NCBI GenBank assembly: GCA_960531495.1 | Contig: OY482860.1 | Span: 29,825,615 to 29,889,614, forward strand | DNA: 64,000 nt | Direction: 5' to 3' | Source: Zeus faber | Taxonomy: Eukaryota > Chordata > Actinopteri > Zeiformes > Zeidae | Shown: positions 12,154 to 40,070 of the stretch, piece by piece | Numbering within the stretch: the stretch's first letter is position 1 | Layout of the letters: each line of letters starts with the position of its first letter | The notes under the pieces: generated by a model | Databases searched by the model: none | Told to the model about the DNA's origin: nothing | The model's input: the letters and a program-made list of their open reading frames with translations, nothing else | Made by a program: the position numbers and the translations under genes

Positions 12154-12832
12154 TCCAGCGGGGGGCGCTGCAGACACTGGAGCCTCCACCCAAATGACAG
12201 GTTTGGAAACAAACGTTGTGGTCACTGTGATCAGCGACTCTGCACCGTCGTCGTCACGTCGAGCAACGTTTACATTCTTATATTCGTCCTTTATGACTTT
12301 GAGATGAGGCTGGTTCCACGTTCAGGAAAATGTCACTTTTAGAACAATCACATCCCATAAACCTCGTCGCTCAGGACAACACCGTCCTGACCACGGGAGG
12401 CAGCACCGACCACGCCTTCCTCCCTGGGAACTAACTGTTTACATTGACGACAGACAGTGATGAAGGACAAACTTAAGAATCAAAATGTTTCCTCAAGTGA
12501 CGTTGACCTTTCCTTCAATTTAACAACGTCAACCTGGAGGTGGAGCAGAGCCAGCTGCTCCACCCTGAGCTCAGATCTGCTCCGACTCTCCAGCGCCACC
12601 TGTGGGACGATGGTGGGACGCAGGACAACGCGCCGTCTTCACAACTGACATTTTAAATTCCGTGGGAGTAACATGTGTATATAATGCACCTGATATGAAA
12701 GTTTTTTATCTGTCAATATGAACAATTTAAGAAAGTTTTTTTTTTAGGTCCAAGAAGTGAAGATGAAGATCTGCAAATGTAATAACGTCACTGAATGCGG
12801 CCCACTCCATGCTCGTAAGATTATTAAATCTG

Positions 12833-12838
12833 TGCCAC
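12833..12838 (+). terminator. Candidate mmrn2 poly(A) signal (ATTAAA)
   Basis: First good variant poly(A) hexamer that I see downstream of the mmrn2 stop (about 680 nt). No AATAAA occurs closer. This is a motif match only. Confidence 0.25.
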
Positions 12839-13272
12839 TCAATTAATTCAGACAATTTAACTTTTTCAGAATATACATTTTTATAATTACATATTTTTTA
12901 GCAGATGTAATATTGGGCAGTGAACTGGTTCACGGTGAAATGCAGAACAGTTTGTTTGGGAAAGCGTCGAGCAGCAGGAAAAGAACCAGTCACCACACCT
13001 CGCTTGTGTACTAAAATAAGGTTATTTACTTAAAAATGGATACATTGGACAGACTGTATACAGAGTTTCCTTTCCATGGTAAAACTCATAAAGGCACCGA
13101 CCAGATGCTGTACAAAAACAAGGCATTTTAAAGATTTACATGTTGGAGATTATTCTTATACTGTTTCCTCGCATATTAAAATACAAAGAGCAAAATCACT
13201 AGTTACTGCTTGGGTGTCGCACTTAAATATCTAGTACATGTACGCTCACAAAGTCCAGAGAACACACCCTGT

Positions 13273-13380
<108 letters not shown>

Positions 13381-13664
13381 CGTTAAAATGCAAAACAGCA
13401 TTTTTAACCAGATCTCAAAATAACATGAACAGCGATGCGTTGTAGATGCACGTGATCAAAGTGGAAAGGCTTCAACAACATGGCACCAAACTCGTCTTCC
13501 CTCCACTCCCTTTTCATGTTTTAATGGCGGAAAAGAAATGAAGTTCACGGCCACTGATAGCGTTTCCAAAAACCAAATCACATTTAAATCTGCAGGTTAA
13601 CGCCAGGTTGAAACACACACACGTGCAAATCCACAAGTACTGCAATGCTAAAGCTAATATGAGC

Positions 13665-13666
13665 CA

Positions 13667-13702
<36 letters not shown>

Positions 13703-13714
13703 CACACGCACGCA

Positions 13715-13755
<41 letters not shown>
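13665..13755 (+). repeat. (GCAC)n / (CA)n compound microsatellite
   Basis: GCAC tetranucleotides pass into a pure CA run. A second GCAC-type array is at 39815-39856. Confidence 0.95.
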
Positions 13756-13757
<2 letters not shown>

Positions 13758-14233
13758 TAAGATTGTGACGCTGGACGGTTTGAAGCAGCTGAATGTTTAG
13801 ACGCAGGAAGGAGCTTCCAAGATGTTGTGAAGATTCCTTTCTGTGCGATTTGACAAAGAGAAATAAAACTAGAACTGACACAAAGTTACTTTGACAACAG
13901 GTGCACGGAGCTCAAGTTCCTCTTTTAACTCATGTCATTTATCAAACCTTGTTGTTGAACTCCTGCTGGTCGCCACTAGGTGCCAGTGTTTCACAATGAA
14001 CGGTCAATGATTTACACTCCACTTGTTTAAAAAGGTGTTTTAGGATGTGACGAGTTGAACGCTGTGGTTGAATAACAAAATAAGAAAATAAGAACTTGTG
14101 CTGTTCAGATCATCCAAGCAGCGCTAATTATTTAGAATATCAAAATAATATTTACTGACGGACCATAAATCAGCATTTAAGGGAACGTTAATGAATAATC
14201 AGCACATTTCAGTACGAAGGACTTAGTGTGAGG

Positions 14234-14234
<1 letters not shown>

Positions 14235-14303
<69 letters not shown>
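14235..14303 (+). repeat. (CA)n microsatellite
   Basis: Perfect CA run of about 34 copies. Confidence 0.96.
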
Positions 14304-14304
<1 letters not shown>

Positions 14305-14353
14305 ATTACCTGCTCACTAGGACACTGGATGCTCCACTGTGACTCTCTATATG

Positions 14354-14354
14354 C

Positions 14355-14399
<45 letters not shown>

Positions 14400-14400
14400 C
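14354..14400 (+). repeat. (CAGA)n microsatellite
   Basis: About eleven GACA/CAGA tetranucleotides in a row, 50 bp after the CA run. Confidence 0.95.
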
Positions 14401-14586
14401 TGTGTGGAAGTGGAACAGGACGGTTGACGTTCTCTCTCTCGGCTCAGAGTCTCCATTGAGAGGAGAGTGTCACATGACTCGCCCCGCCCCGGGTGAGGCC
14501 GTAGAGCTGGAGCCTCCGGGAGTCACTGAGGTTTCTGTACAAGAGTCTGGATAAAGTCTCATCATGGCAGGAGGAAAACAACGCCG

Positions 14587-14757
14587 GGCCCCACGGCCAC
14601 CGGGCTCCACGGCCACCGGGTCCCACGGCCACCGGGCCCCACGGCCACCGGGCCCCACGGCCACCGGGCCCCACGGCCACCGGGTCCCACGGCCACCGGG
14701 CCCCACGGCCACCGGGCCCCACGGCCACCGGGTCCCACGGCCACCGGGCTCCACGGC
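14587..14757 (+). repeat. GC-rich 15-bp minisatellite
   Basis: About eleven copies of a 15-bp unit, CCCCACGGCCACCGG, with single-base variants (CTCC, TCCC). Since 15 is divisible by 3, all frames stay open and give Gly/Pro-rich readings. The position in a 3' flank argues against coding. Confidence 0.95.
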
Positions 14758-14804
14758 CCAGGATTAACGCAAAGTTTTTTAGTTTTGTTTTTTTTCAGCT
14801 CCGC

Positions 14805-14921
<117 letters not shown>

Positions 14922-15213
14922 AAGAGGAAGTCAGTAAAATCCTCCATTGGCTTGTTGGGCTTTCACAGAAAGCATCCAACCTGCGAATCTGTGTCCTTTT
15001 ACTGGGAGGGAGGGAGTGAGGGATGTTTCTGGGCGTGGTTGATGACATCAGCAGTCTGTTCATCAGGTTCCATCCAGAAGCCAAGATGGCGGACGGACAG
15101 GGGAGAGGCAGGAGGCTGAAAAGACTGCGAGGTCCTCCTGGATGGAAGCGAGGGAGGGGTGGGTGGGTGGGGCTGCAGGGAGGCGGGGCATCAGAGAGTG
15201 AGGGGGCGGAGCC

Positions 15214-30630
<15,417 letters not shown>

Positions 30631-30805
30631 TCGGCTGGTGGTTTGGGGAAGAGTCTCTGTGGTTAGTGTAGTTAGTTTAAGTCTCTAGTCCAGTTCTCAG
30701 TGAAGAGAAGTCAGGATCTCCTCTCGTCCTGAGGAGGAGCAGGTCTGACCGGAGATCAGATTATAAGAACTCCCCGATTGTCACTGAGTCCCTGGATCCA
30801 CAGCC
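30631..30805 (-). other. bmpr1a: bmpr1a 5' UTR part of exon
   Basis: The exon carrying the start codon extends upstream to an acceptor, CTCTTCACCTCCAG, ending at 30806. That leaves 175 nt of 5' leader in this exon, and at least one further upstream noncoding exon is needed. Confidence 0.7.
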
Positions 30806-31019
30806 CTGGAGGTGAAGAGAGGAAGAAGAAAAAAACGTTTACAACATATTCAACAGCTGACAAACAATAGGAAGGAATTCAACCACAAAAAAATGCAGAC
30901 GTGACATTGAAAGCTCTGTGTTCTGTATGTTCTCTTGGGAGCTCTTTACTTCCTCGCTCGACTCTTGCCTAAAGATTATATGAAAATAAATACTGCAGTG
31001 CGATTTGAAATCATGAAGT

Positions 31020-31345
31020 AGCTGGTAGATATAGACTCATTCTTATCACCATATTATTGATATTGCGATGCAGGATTAGATATTGTCGGGCCTTGATCAT
31101 TTTCATAGATAAACAGTTTTCTGAACTTCGTAGAATGTTCTGGCTGTTCTACTCACTACTTACACCCCTGAAATGCTTGGCAATTATATACACATTACGC
31201 CTTTATTTTGTGTAAAGTTTTTACCAAAGCACCAAAAGTCAACCCCAAAATATTAGCAGAATTAATAGATAGAGCTAAATGGCCAACAAATATTGTGCCA
31301 ACTGATTTTGTCAATATCGCCCAGCCATATATCATGAAGCCTCCA
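31020..31345. repeat. Interspersed repeat, copy 1 (hAT-like remnant)
   Basis: Shares CAGTTTTCTGAACTTC.TAGA, the ATxCACATTACG word, GGCACCAATAG/AGCACCAAAAG and a terminal AATATCG.CCAGC with the copy at 45855-46216. The end CGCCCAGC resembles the terminal repeats of GGGCTGGGCGAT-type fish hAT elements. Confidence 0.55.
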
Positions 31346-31594
31346 ATGGATCATATAACTGGATCCGGAGTAATGTTTGAAAGAGATGCTGAAAAAAGAA
31401 CAGACAGAGGAGAGTTAGGCAGCCAGCGCCTGGCGAGGCAGTGGCAGAATGATGATCATATCAGTCAAAACAGGTTCATAATGCTCATAACTCTACTATC
31501 TACCTTTTTATATCACAACATCTCATGAAAAGTGTTGCTGCCCTGTTATCATATCAGCATCACTTCATTATAACATTACAAATATATGTAGCAG

Positions 31595-31885
31595 AATATC
31601 TAACTGTGGTGGTGGGATGGTGTGGTTTGAGCAGCCGCATCTGTCCTGGGTCTAGGTTATTGGGCCCGGGATCAGTGTGGCTGTACGCACACAGGTAAAA
31701 ACCCTCATCCCCATACACAGAAGAGGAGCCCTTGTCATGACATGTTGTCCATCTGCTCCGGGCTTGTTCCACCTTGCCCACTCGCTACAATAAACTGGTG
31801 TGTTTTCCACTCCATTGTCTGGGTCTCTGTGCCGGAGGACCTGAAAACGCCACTCGGGTTGCATGCGGCAGAGGGAACTGCCACA
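31595..31885 (+). mobile_element. LTR copy 1 of a degenerate LTR retroelement
   Basis: About 290 bp, alignable to 32108-32421: shared words include TGTGGTTTGAGCAGCC, CCTGTCCTGGGTCTAGGT/CATCTGTCCTGGGTCTAGGT, TTGTCATGACATGTTGTCC and ACAATAAACTGGTGTGTTTT. The AATAAA inside fits an LTR polyadenylation signal. It ends GAACTGCCACA. Its 5' edge is eroded, and compared with copy 2 it lacks about 26 bp near 31690. Confidence 0.7.
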
Positions 31886-32107
31886 GCGACACCTGAACAG
31901 GGACTCTCCAGCACCGCATTTTTGTTGGTTTGAGGTATGGGAAGCCTGTTTCAGAGTCCAGTATTTTATTATTTTATGGTATAGGAACAGAGTCTATAGT
32001 TTTAGGTATCTGTTTCAGAGTCCAGGCTTTTTGTCTTTGTAAAATTTCTCTGCTTGGTTGGGGGGAGGGTAGGCTTCGGCCAGGGAAAATCCCTGGCTGC
32101 AGTTTGG
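31886..32107 (+). mobile_element. Residual internal segment between two LTRs
   Basis: Only about 220 bp remain between the two LTR copies, so no gag, pol or env coding is left. It holds a polypurine stretch GGGGGGAGGG near 32060 and a short inverted repeat (CCAGGGAAAATCCCTGG). The TTTCAGAGTCCAG word occurs twice. Confidence 0.55.
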
Positions 32108-32421
32108 TGTCATGGTATGTGGTGTGGGGATGATGTGGTTTGAGCAGCCACACCTGTCCTGGGTCTAGGTAATTGGGCCCAGGATCAGGGTGGCTGTACA
32201 CCTGTTGCTCATTAGACTAATCAACAAACAACAGGTAAAACCCTCGTCCCCACAGAGGAGAAGAGCCCTTGTCATGACATGTTGTCCATCTGCTCCGGGC
32301 TTGTTCCACCTAGCCCTCTCTTTACAATAAACTGGTGTGTTTTCTACTCCATCTTCTGTCTCTGTGTTGGAGTGCCCTGAAAACACCGCTTGGGTGGCAT
32401 GTGGCAGGCGGAACTGTCACA
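32108..32421 (+). mobile_element. LTR copy 2 (TGTCATGG...TGTCACA)
   Basis: 314 bp beginning TGTCATGG and ending GAACTGTCACA, i.e. TG...CA termini. It carries ACAATAAACTGG as poly(A) signal and matches copy 1 in the same orientation. The family was not identified; Ty3/gypsy-type is plausible. Confidence 0.7.
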
Positions 32422-32486
32422 ATGACAGTACACACATGGTACAGGGACAGCAGGACCCTAACAGTACTAACATAGTACCAAAGCGT

Positions 32487-32602
<116 letters not shown>

Positions 32603-34161
32603 TTTCTCCATGTGTAATGAATAAGTATAAATTAATTAAAAATAATCAATGGAGAACAGGCGGTCTGAGCAGCTCGCTCTCGGCCCCCCCTGGCCCCGTT
32701 CGGAGATGTTTTGGTGCTTCATTCCATCTCTGGCCCCTTGTTTTTCCCGTAGGCCTGACCCTATGACCCCCAATGCTAGCCAAATTATTTGTCTGTGAAT
32801 GTACCGCAATTACAGGCCCTGGCCCCGCGCAGCTTTTCTAACGGCGCTCGTCTCTCCCCTCGTCCTGCCTGAACATCCCTCCGCAATTAGTGGGGCCCAC
32901 TGAGGAGGGAGGGCCTGCCTGGGCTTGCCGTCCGTCCACTCTCATTAGAGCCGGGGAGGATGGACAAAGCTGACCTGCGGCCCACTTTTCACACGTCTGA
33001 GACCCACGGGCACCTCAGGGAGAGAGAGAGAGAGGCTGAGAGAGAGAGCAAGAGAACGAGAGAGCGAGAGAAGCGTGTGGGTGCGAGGAAGGCTGCGTCC
33101 CAAAACCAGGAAAGTCATCCCTACTGCCCAATGGTGGAAAAACTCAGACTCGGTCCTCCGTTACGTAAAATTAAACTCAGGCACAAAATTATTCAAGTAA
33201 AAGTGAACGTACCATATTGAAATTTCTACTTCAGTAAATGTATATAAGTACTTGATTTTGAATGTATGTAAAATATTAAAAGTTAAAGCACATATCCAGC
33301 GCTCCGATATGACCGTCACCATCGCGATATCTGTAACTGAAAATAATTGTCCAGACTGCATATCTATCGCTGTCACTACAGCGGAGCTCCTCTAGTGATG
33401 AAAAGTTTGATTTGGTTCTTGACGAATCACTAAATAAAACGAGTCGTTAGATTTGACTTAGTTGGTTTAATGCAAGGTGAGCGAAGGGGGACTTCCAGTG
33501 AATGAGAGTGAGATTGTCATTTATTATTTTAAGATTTTTTGCAATGATTGCAGTTTATTTTGGAATGGCAAGTGCCATATAAATATAATATAAATGTATA
33601 TTTGGACTTAAAGGGAAAGAGACTTTAATTTGAAGTTTGAACTGGACATATCCATGTTAGTGTGAATATGTAATATGTTGGGTCCAACTAAAACTCAGTG
33701 AGTTACAGGTTGCATTATACTGAAACTTAGCGACAGTCCCATATTCTATTTTACAGTAGCTCAGTTATCGTTCCAGGTTGTATTTTATTGGAACTTGGAT
33801 GATTTCATCTTCCATTGTTGTTCCATAGTTAATAATGAACAATAATAAAAAACAGCAATCTCCCTATTGTGGTAACTGAAAATTGCATCATTAGTCGGTA
33901 TGTAAAGCTGTCCCATCGTGAGTGTGATCAGATCAGATTTGTCAGTGACGTACAGCAGATATACCCAATGAGACCAAATTATAAGGAATTTTGATTTCTC
34001 GGATCACGGAAATGAAGTTCAAAAGGATAGGTGGACAATTTAACATTTATTTAATAGTTAGTGTTTTATGAACATAATAAAAAAAAATAAAAAATTTAAA
34101 ATCAGAATTCGGCAGGTCAGACTTACAATAAAGGAATTGGCCGAGAAAACTGCAATCGGCA

Positions 34162-34500
34162 TAGGGCTGCACAATTAATCGTATATTAATCGCGATGAGG
34201 ATATTGGCCTCCACAATTAATTGATAATGGCTGGGGGCGATTATTTTTTTATAATTTTTTTTTTTTTAATTAAAATAATATTTACTTTTTATTATTCAAT
34301 TTGTGACAAAGTGTCGCCACTCCAGAACAAAGACATGTGTAACAAGTGTATATTAAAAGCTTGCTCTGGTGTTAACCCAATTAACCCAGGTTATTGTAGT
34401 TTTAATACTCCTATTACTACATAACATCATATAACACAGTCAATTAATTCTATTATATAATTATAGAACCCAGAATCGTGATTGTGGCGCCTCCCCTTGC
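34162..34500. mobile_element. Partial hAT-like element (one end only)
   Basis: Begins TAGGGCTGCACAATTAATCG, the typical terminus of a widespread fish hAT family, with ATTAATCGCGAT following. The matching right terminus is not seen. The AT-rich interior fades out before the Tc1 element at 34618. Confidence 0.5.
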
Positions 34501-34617
34501 GCCTGCCTGCGCGAGCACCTTGTGTCGATTACGCACATTTTGGTATTTTTTTGTATTTTTGGAGCTTATAGAGCATATTGTGCGTAATCACCGGGTGTCA
34601 TGACATTTCACTGCATA

Positions 34618-35581
34618 TAGTGGGGCAAAAAAGTATTTAGTCAGCCACCAATTGTGCAAGTTCTCCCACTTAAAAAGATGAGAGAGGCCTGTAATTTTCA
34701 TCATAGGTTCACCTCAACTATGAGAGACATAATGGGGGGAAAGAATCCAGGAAATCACATTGTAGGATTTTTAATGAATTCATTGGTAAATTCCTCGGTA
34801 AAATAAGTATTTGGTCACCTACAAACAAGCAAGATTTCTGGCTTTCACAGACCTGTAACTTTTTCTTTAAGAGGCTCCTCTGTCCTCCACTCGTTACCTG
34901 TATTAATGGCACCTGTTTGAACTCGTTATCAGTATAAAAGACACCTGTCCACAACCTCAAACAGTCACACTCCAAACTCCACTATGGCCAAGACCAAAGA
35001 GCTGTCAAAGGACACCAGAAACAAAATTGTAGACAAGGGCATTGAAGATGAAACGTGGCTGGGTCTTTCAGCACGACAATGATCCCAAACACACCCCCCG
35101 GGCAACGAAGGAGCGGCTTCGTAAGAAGCATTTCAAGGTCCTGGAGTGGCCTAGCCAGTCTCCAGATCTCAACCCCATAGAAAATCTTTGGAGGGAGTTG
35201 AAAGTCTGTGTTGCCCAGCGACAGCCCCAAAACATCACTGCTCTAGAGGAGATCTGCATGGAGGAATGGGCCAAAATACCAGCAACAGTGTGTGAAAACC
35301 TTGTGAAGACTTACAGAAAACGTTTGACCTCTGTCATTGCAAACAAAGGGTATATAACAAAGTATTGAGATGAACTTTTGTTATTGACCAAATACTTTCC
35401 ACCATCATTTGCAAATAAATTCTTTAAAAATCAAAAAATGTTATTTTCTGGATTTTTTTTTTCTCATTTTGTCTCTCATAGTCGAAGTGAACCTATGATG
35501 AAAATAACAGGCCTCTCTCATCTTTTTAAGTGGGAGAACTTGCACAATTGGTGGCTGACTAAATACTTTTTTGCCCCACTG
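34618..35581 (+). mobile_element. Internally deleted Tc1-like DNA transposon
   Basis: 964 bp bounded by TA on both sides (34616-34617 and 35582-35583). Terminal inverted repeats are long, about 200 bp: left end TAGTGGGGCAAAAAAGTATT, right end the reverse complement of CAGTGGGGCAAAAAAGTATT. Between them lies transposase coding: a start at 34984 ([19 protein letters not shown]), then, in another frame, the C-terminal catalytic part from about 35050 with [10 protein letters not shown] (second Asp region), [15 protein letters not shown] (last catalytic residue) and stop at 35368. The DNA-binding domain and first catalytic Asp are lost at a junction near 35040. It is nonautonomous. Confidence 0.93.
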
Positions 35582-36308
35582 TATGTATGTATATGTATGT
35601 GACAAATAATCTCTTGAACTTGAAGAAAAAAATACCCCTGAAAAGGCAAAAAGCAGGAATTATGTATTTACTGCATTGTGGTGCAACTGAGATGAAACAA
35701 TGTACAACAAAAAGATGTCCAATGTTTAAATATCTTAAATATATAAAATATTCAATCAATACTCAATTGTTAAATTAAATCAATATGAGGTGTGCATTAT
35801 ACCTTCTACCTTTAAAGATGGTAGTGAATGAAAAAATATGATTAGATTCACCCCAAGTAACTGAATTTAATTCCAATAAGTGATCAAGTTAAATTTTTCA
35901 CAAATTTTTTCTCACTTTAATAACAAACCGAATTTCATGAAAAACGGTTCAGATTGAAGCGAGATACAGTCAGTTTTGTAGAGAAGTCTGCATCTCTCAA
36001 AGCACATTGTATTCGTTTACAAGCGGATCTGGACCGCTCCAATATGGCGGACGTGCAGAGGCATAGCGGTGACATTGGCTGTATCCACTGCTAATCAGCA
36101 AGATGTTTTGTTTTTCTTTTCTTTTTTGCTGAATTTGACAGTTTGACAGTTTCCAGTGTTGTCCCAAACACTGGAAAGAGAGCTGAAAAGAAGCTGCGGC
36201 TGGTCATGTTCATCAACAGTCATCATACTTCTTGAAGCAGATTGTTCTGCTTCAACACAGAGGGGTAGGAGGATGTTTGAGGCATAGCTGTAGTGTGGGT
36301 GAGAGGTT

Positions 36309-36311
36309 GAC

Positions 36312-36342
<31 letters not shown>
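36309..36342 (+). repeat. (GA)n microsatellite
   Basis: A short GA run in the bmpr1a 5' intron. Confidence 0.9.
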
Positions 36343-36669
36343 ACATGTCTAAGTAAACAAGCACAAGCAAGACTCACACACAGCTTGGAGACAGTGTAAA
36401 CACAAAGTGCAGAGCTTTCCACCTCGCCACTATGGCATCCATCATAATGCTATCAATCTAAGGTTGTTTTGATGCTGTCTGCTCCATTTCAAACATGAAG
36501 ACAACAAGCTGCTTGTAGGAGATAGAAAGAGAGACAGAGCGAGCACAAGTTGGGACACGTCAAAGCTCAGGAAGGACCCACTGTTGTGAGCCTCCAAGTC
36601 AGGAAGGAGACACACACACTAAATGATCCGACACATCCACTTCCCTTTAAAAACAGGACAACGATATGA

Positions 36670-36807
<138 letters not shown>

Positions 36808-39800
36808 AGTGAGATACCACAGCATCGCTTATGGAACTTTGTGAAAACACAGATACGGCATTTGCCACAGGAACCTTTTCATGGTTGTAAGAACCTTTTG
36901 GAGGAACCTTCCTTTTCTCTGGTGTCCTCGCTGCAGGAACTAGGAACGGTGGTAGTTGTTAGAACTCTGTTTTGAGGGACTTTTTTAGCTCCCACTGCAG
37001 GGCAGGGACTAACCGGCACAAGAGGAACCTTCAGTGACGTGAGTGCACGGGGATTGGTCCAGATGTAAGTGCACGGTCGCCCCCGGTGCCTCTGCCCGGT
37101 CCAGTCACATCGCTCTGGGTGGGGACCAGCCCACGTACACTTAGCGGTAATAAAAAATTAACCAATAAAAAAAAAACATTTATTGGAGATGTATTTTATT
37201 CATAATTTTTTGTTAATTGAATGAATTAACGTGCGTCCCTAAATCTCTGTGTGCTGTCCCGATGCGAGCTTGTGCTTCACGAAAGTAGGAACAAACTCTT
37301 AAATTAGGTCTTGCAGATCTAATGTGAGTAAAGATTCAGCAACTGGGTTGATTATTCTCGCCTTAAATTTGTTTAGAAACAGATTTTAGAGGATTGATAA
37401 TGTGAAATAAGTGAGATGAGCAGGCTGACATGGGGGTGTGTGTCAGGCTATGGGGTTTGGATTGCATGTGGGTCCAGCCTCAAGTTATAAACATGGATGA
37501 AAAGATTAATTACGATTTAATTATTTTTTTTCATCCATGTGAATAACTTTTGAAGGCAGTTCAGACAGGTTGAGCAGAGTGGGCTTTCATTGACGAGGAG
37601 CGCAATAAACAATTGGTGCCAATTGCTATAGTCTGCTGCATCACCCCAAAACCTTAACCTGATGTGGTACTGAGGACCTATCTTCCTGTCAGTGATGAAA
37701 CATAAACTAATGTTAATTCCTAAATATAGCTTGTCTGCAAATCAGACCAGATAAACAGACTCCGGAATCTGAAGCCTCTGAATTCTGAAGAGAGGAATTG
37801 AGGAACCGACTGCAGAGCCGAGGTAAACTGTACACATACTAATAGAACTACCATACAGCTACCAATATTATTTTAATAGCACTGAAAGTTATATGATCGG
37901 GTAGGTAATATGTTCTGAATACTCCCCAGGGGTCAGTAAAGATGTGTTCTAAAGTGTGTTCTTAGTCACAAGCTACTATACTAATACTACCAACAAATAC
38001 TTGCAGGTAAAACTAATGGAAGCACAGTTCCAGGTAATATTGCTGGGAATGACACAGCTCAGTAGATTATAAGAACAGAGTTTGACGTCGCTCAGCTCCT
38101 ATCATAGCACTCTGATTTGAAATATTGTCTTTACCTTCAACTTTAACTCCTTTAACTCACAATTCCCTTAACTTTCACTGGCGGCCAGGCGTCTCAGTGC
38201 CCCCACACACGCCTCTCGTACCCCAGGCCGGACAGCTACGCCCCAGTTCAGGCCTGTTGGGTCTTGTTCAGAGCTTTGATCCACTCCGTATTCAGACAAC
38301 ACCTGAGCGCTGGAGGTCCCAGGTCTAAACTCAAAGCATTGTGCTTTCACTCTCTAGAGCAGTGGTTCTAAACGTGGGGTCCCTTACAAGGTTCAGGGGG
38401 ATCCCCAGCAAAATGAATGATAGTTAAATTTACAAGTTCGATTTCAAGATTCAAGATAAAAGAGGTTTATTCGTCACATACATATACATACTTTCATACA
38501 TATATGCAGTGAAAAGTTAGCACCACTTAAGATTGTACAATGACTGTTTCAATCATAGTTTCCTGTAACTATACGATAGACACTAAATCTATCTATTCTA
38601 CTTATTAAGCACATGTAGGAACCAGCAACAACATATCACTGCACATTGTACTACAAATTAATTTTGATTTGATTTGAAAACATATCGTAACAAATGAGAG
38701 AATACAATATTGTCAAGTGAAGCTGTGGCCTACAACTGGTTTAGGTGTCACTGCTTTTAAACAAAGGCACAAATAATCATACCTGCTATGGCTCAATGTT
38801 CAGCTCTACAAAACAACACGGAACTGCCAAAACATCCTGACCCGCCTCCATTTCCACAGCCCCTTTAGGCACCAAAACAGGAGCATTGGTATAGACTACC
38901 TTCATAGCGAAAATTTAAAACGGCTTCTTAATACAGTTGCTTAAGCAACTGTTTTAAATCAGACAAAATCTTACACATTGCCTTTAACTTTATTAACAGG
39001 TGTAGTTATACCGGCCTGCTCCTTTTGGCTGGAGTGTTACTCTAGACCAGGAACCGTTCTGTGGAGAGGCCCTCAGCTCCTCTCCTTCCCCTGACCAGCA
39101 GACTGAAAGCAGGTATTGTTAGAGCCACCTGTATAGAATAAACCAGCCTCACAAGAAAGCAGTCAGCCATGGCCGGCCTCCCACGGGAAGGAATTTGAGG
39201 TCACACCACACAGGGGAGGCTGGGAAGTTAGGTGGTCTGGAAACCCAAGGAGCGGGAAAGACAGCTCAAAGAACAGCATTTAGCTGTGAAGGTTACTCTG
39301 TTGCCCTGCAGTACCCAGGTGAAGCCACTAGGGGCCTGGCGTGAGCAGCCCACGCAAACATGCTGGTCGCAGCTCTTACAAATTATATACAGGGTCCAAC
39401 TAAGAGGTAAAACAACTGATTTGGAAAGATTAGGGAGACTGACAGGAGTCAGTAAAGCAGCCTCATGTGAATCAAGGTCATTTGTTGTATTACACCGTTT
39501 AAGTGTTACTTCTGATTTGTTAATCTACTGCTGGCTTGGCCTGAGGAACATATCCATAGAAGATACCCATGGTATCAGGGTTAGGGGTACTATTCCCTAT
39601 ATAGCCTCATTTGGAGAGCACAGCAATAATACAGCAAGGGAGAGGCGTTCTGTTTACTATAATAAACGGAACAAATTCACAGCTTAGTTCATACCTTCAG
39701 TCTTGAAAGCCAAGAATATTGTGGTATTACTAAAGATATTTTCAAGACATTAGGATGCTTTAACAACTGATTGACTTTCATCATGGAATAACGTTCTGCT

Positions 39801-39814
39801 AAATGTCAACGCAC

Positions 39815-39856
39815 GCACTCACGCACGCACGCACGCACGCACGCACGCACACACAC
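39815..39856 (+). repeat. (ACGC)n microsatellite
   Basis: ACGC tetranucleotides ending in CA. This is the same motif class as 13665-13718. Confidence 0.93.
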
Positions 39857-39961
39857 CTCTAAAGTAGTAAATCTGCCTCCTCTGTGGTATGAGCCCATAA
39901 CCGTCTGTAAAAGGATCCTGAATCTGCCTGGCTCTGCCCCACACTTCTAGAGGGTCACAGG

Positions 39962-40070
39962 CATCAATAATCCATCCCTAATGCCTGCTCTGTTTCCTCC
40001 CCTCTGGACAGACTGCAGTCAGGGACCAGACATCAATAATCAAGCCTTAATGCAGCTCCATTTCCCGCTC
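39962..40070. promoter_or_regulatory. Candidate cis-element: duplicated homeodomain-type motif block
   Basis: Two similar blocks of about 40 bp lie 69 bp apart. Each starts with the identical CATCAATAATC (39962 and 40031), followed after three bases by CC(C/T)TAATGC and GCTC. ATCAATAATC and TAATGC/TAATCC words resemble PBX/HOX or bicoid-type homeodomain sites. The surrounding 39880-40160 is non-repetitive. A regulatory role is inferred only. Confidence 0.35.

Noticed and set aside
14444-14754. Collagen-like Gly/Pro open frames on the minus strand
   Set aside because: 15-bp minisatellite in the bmpr1a 3' flank; the unit length is divisible by three, so frames stay open by default.
39232-39687. 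151-codon open frame
   Set aside because: Begins with GTG, has no recognisable domain, splice context or promoter, and lies in the bmpr1a intron; likely chance or an old repeat.
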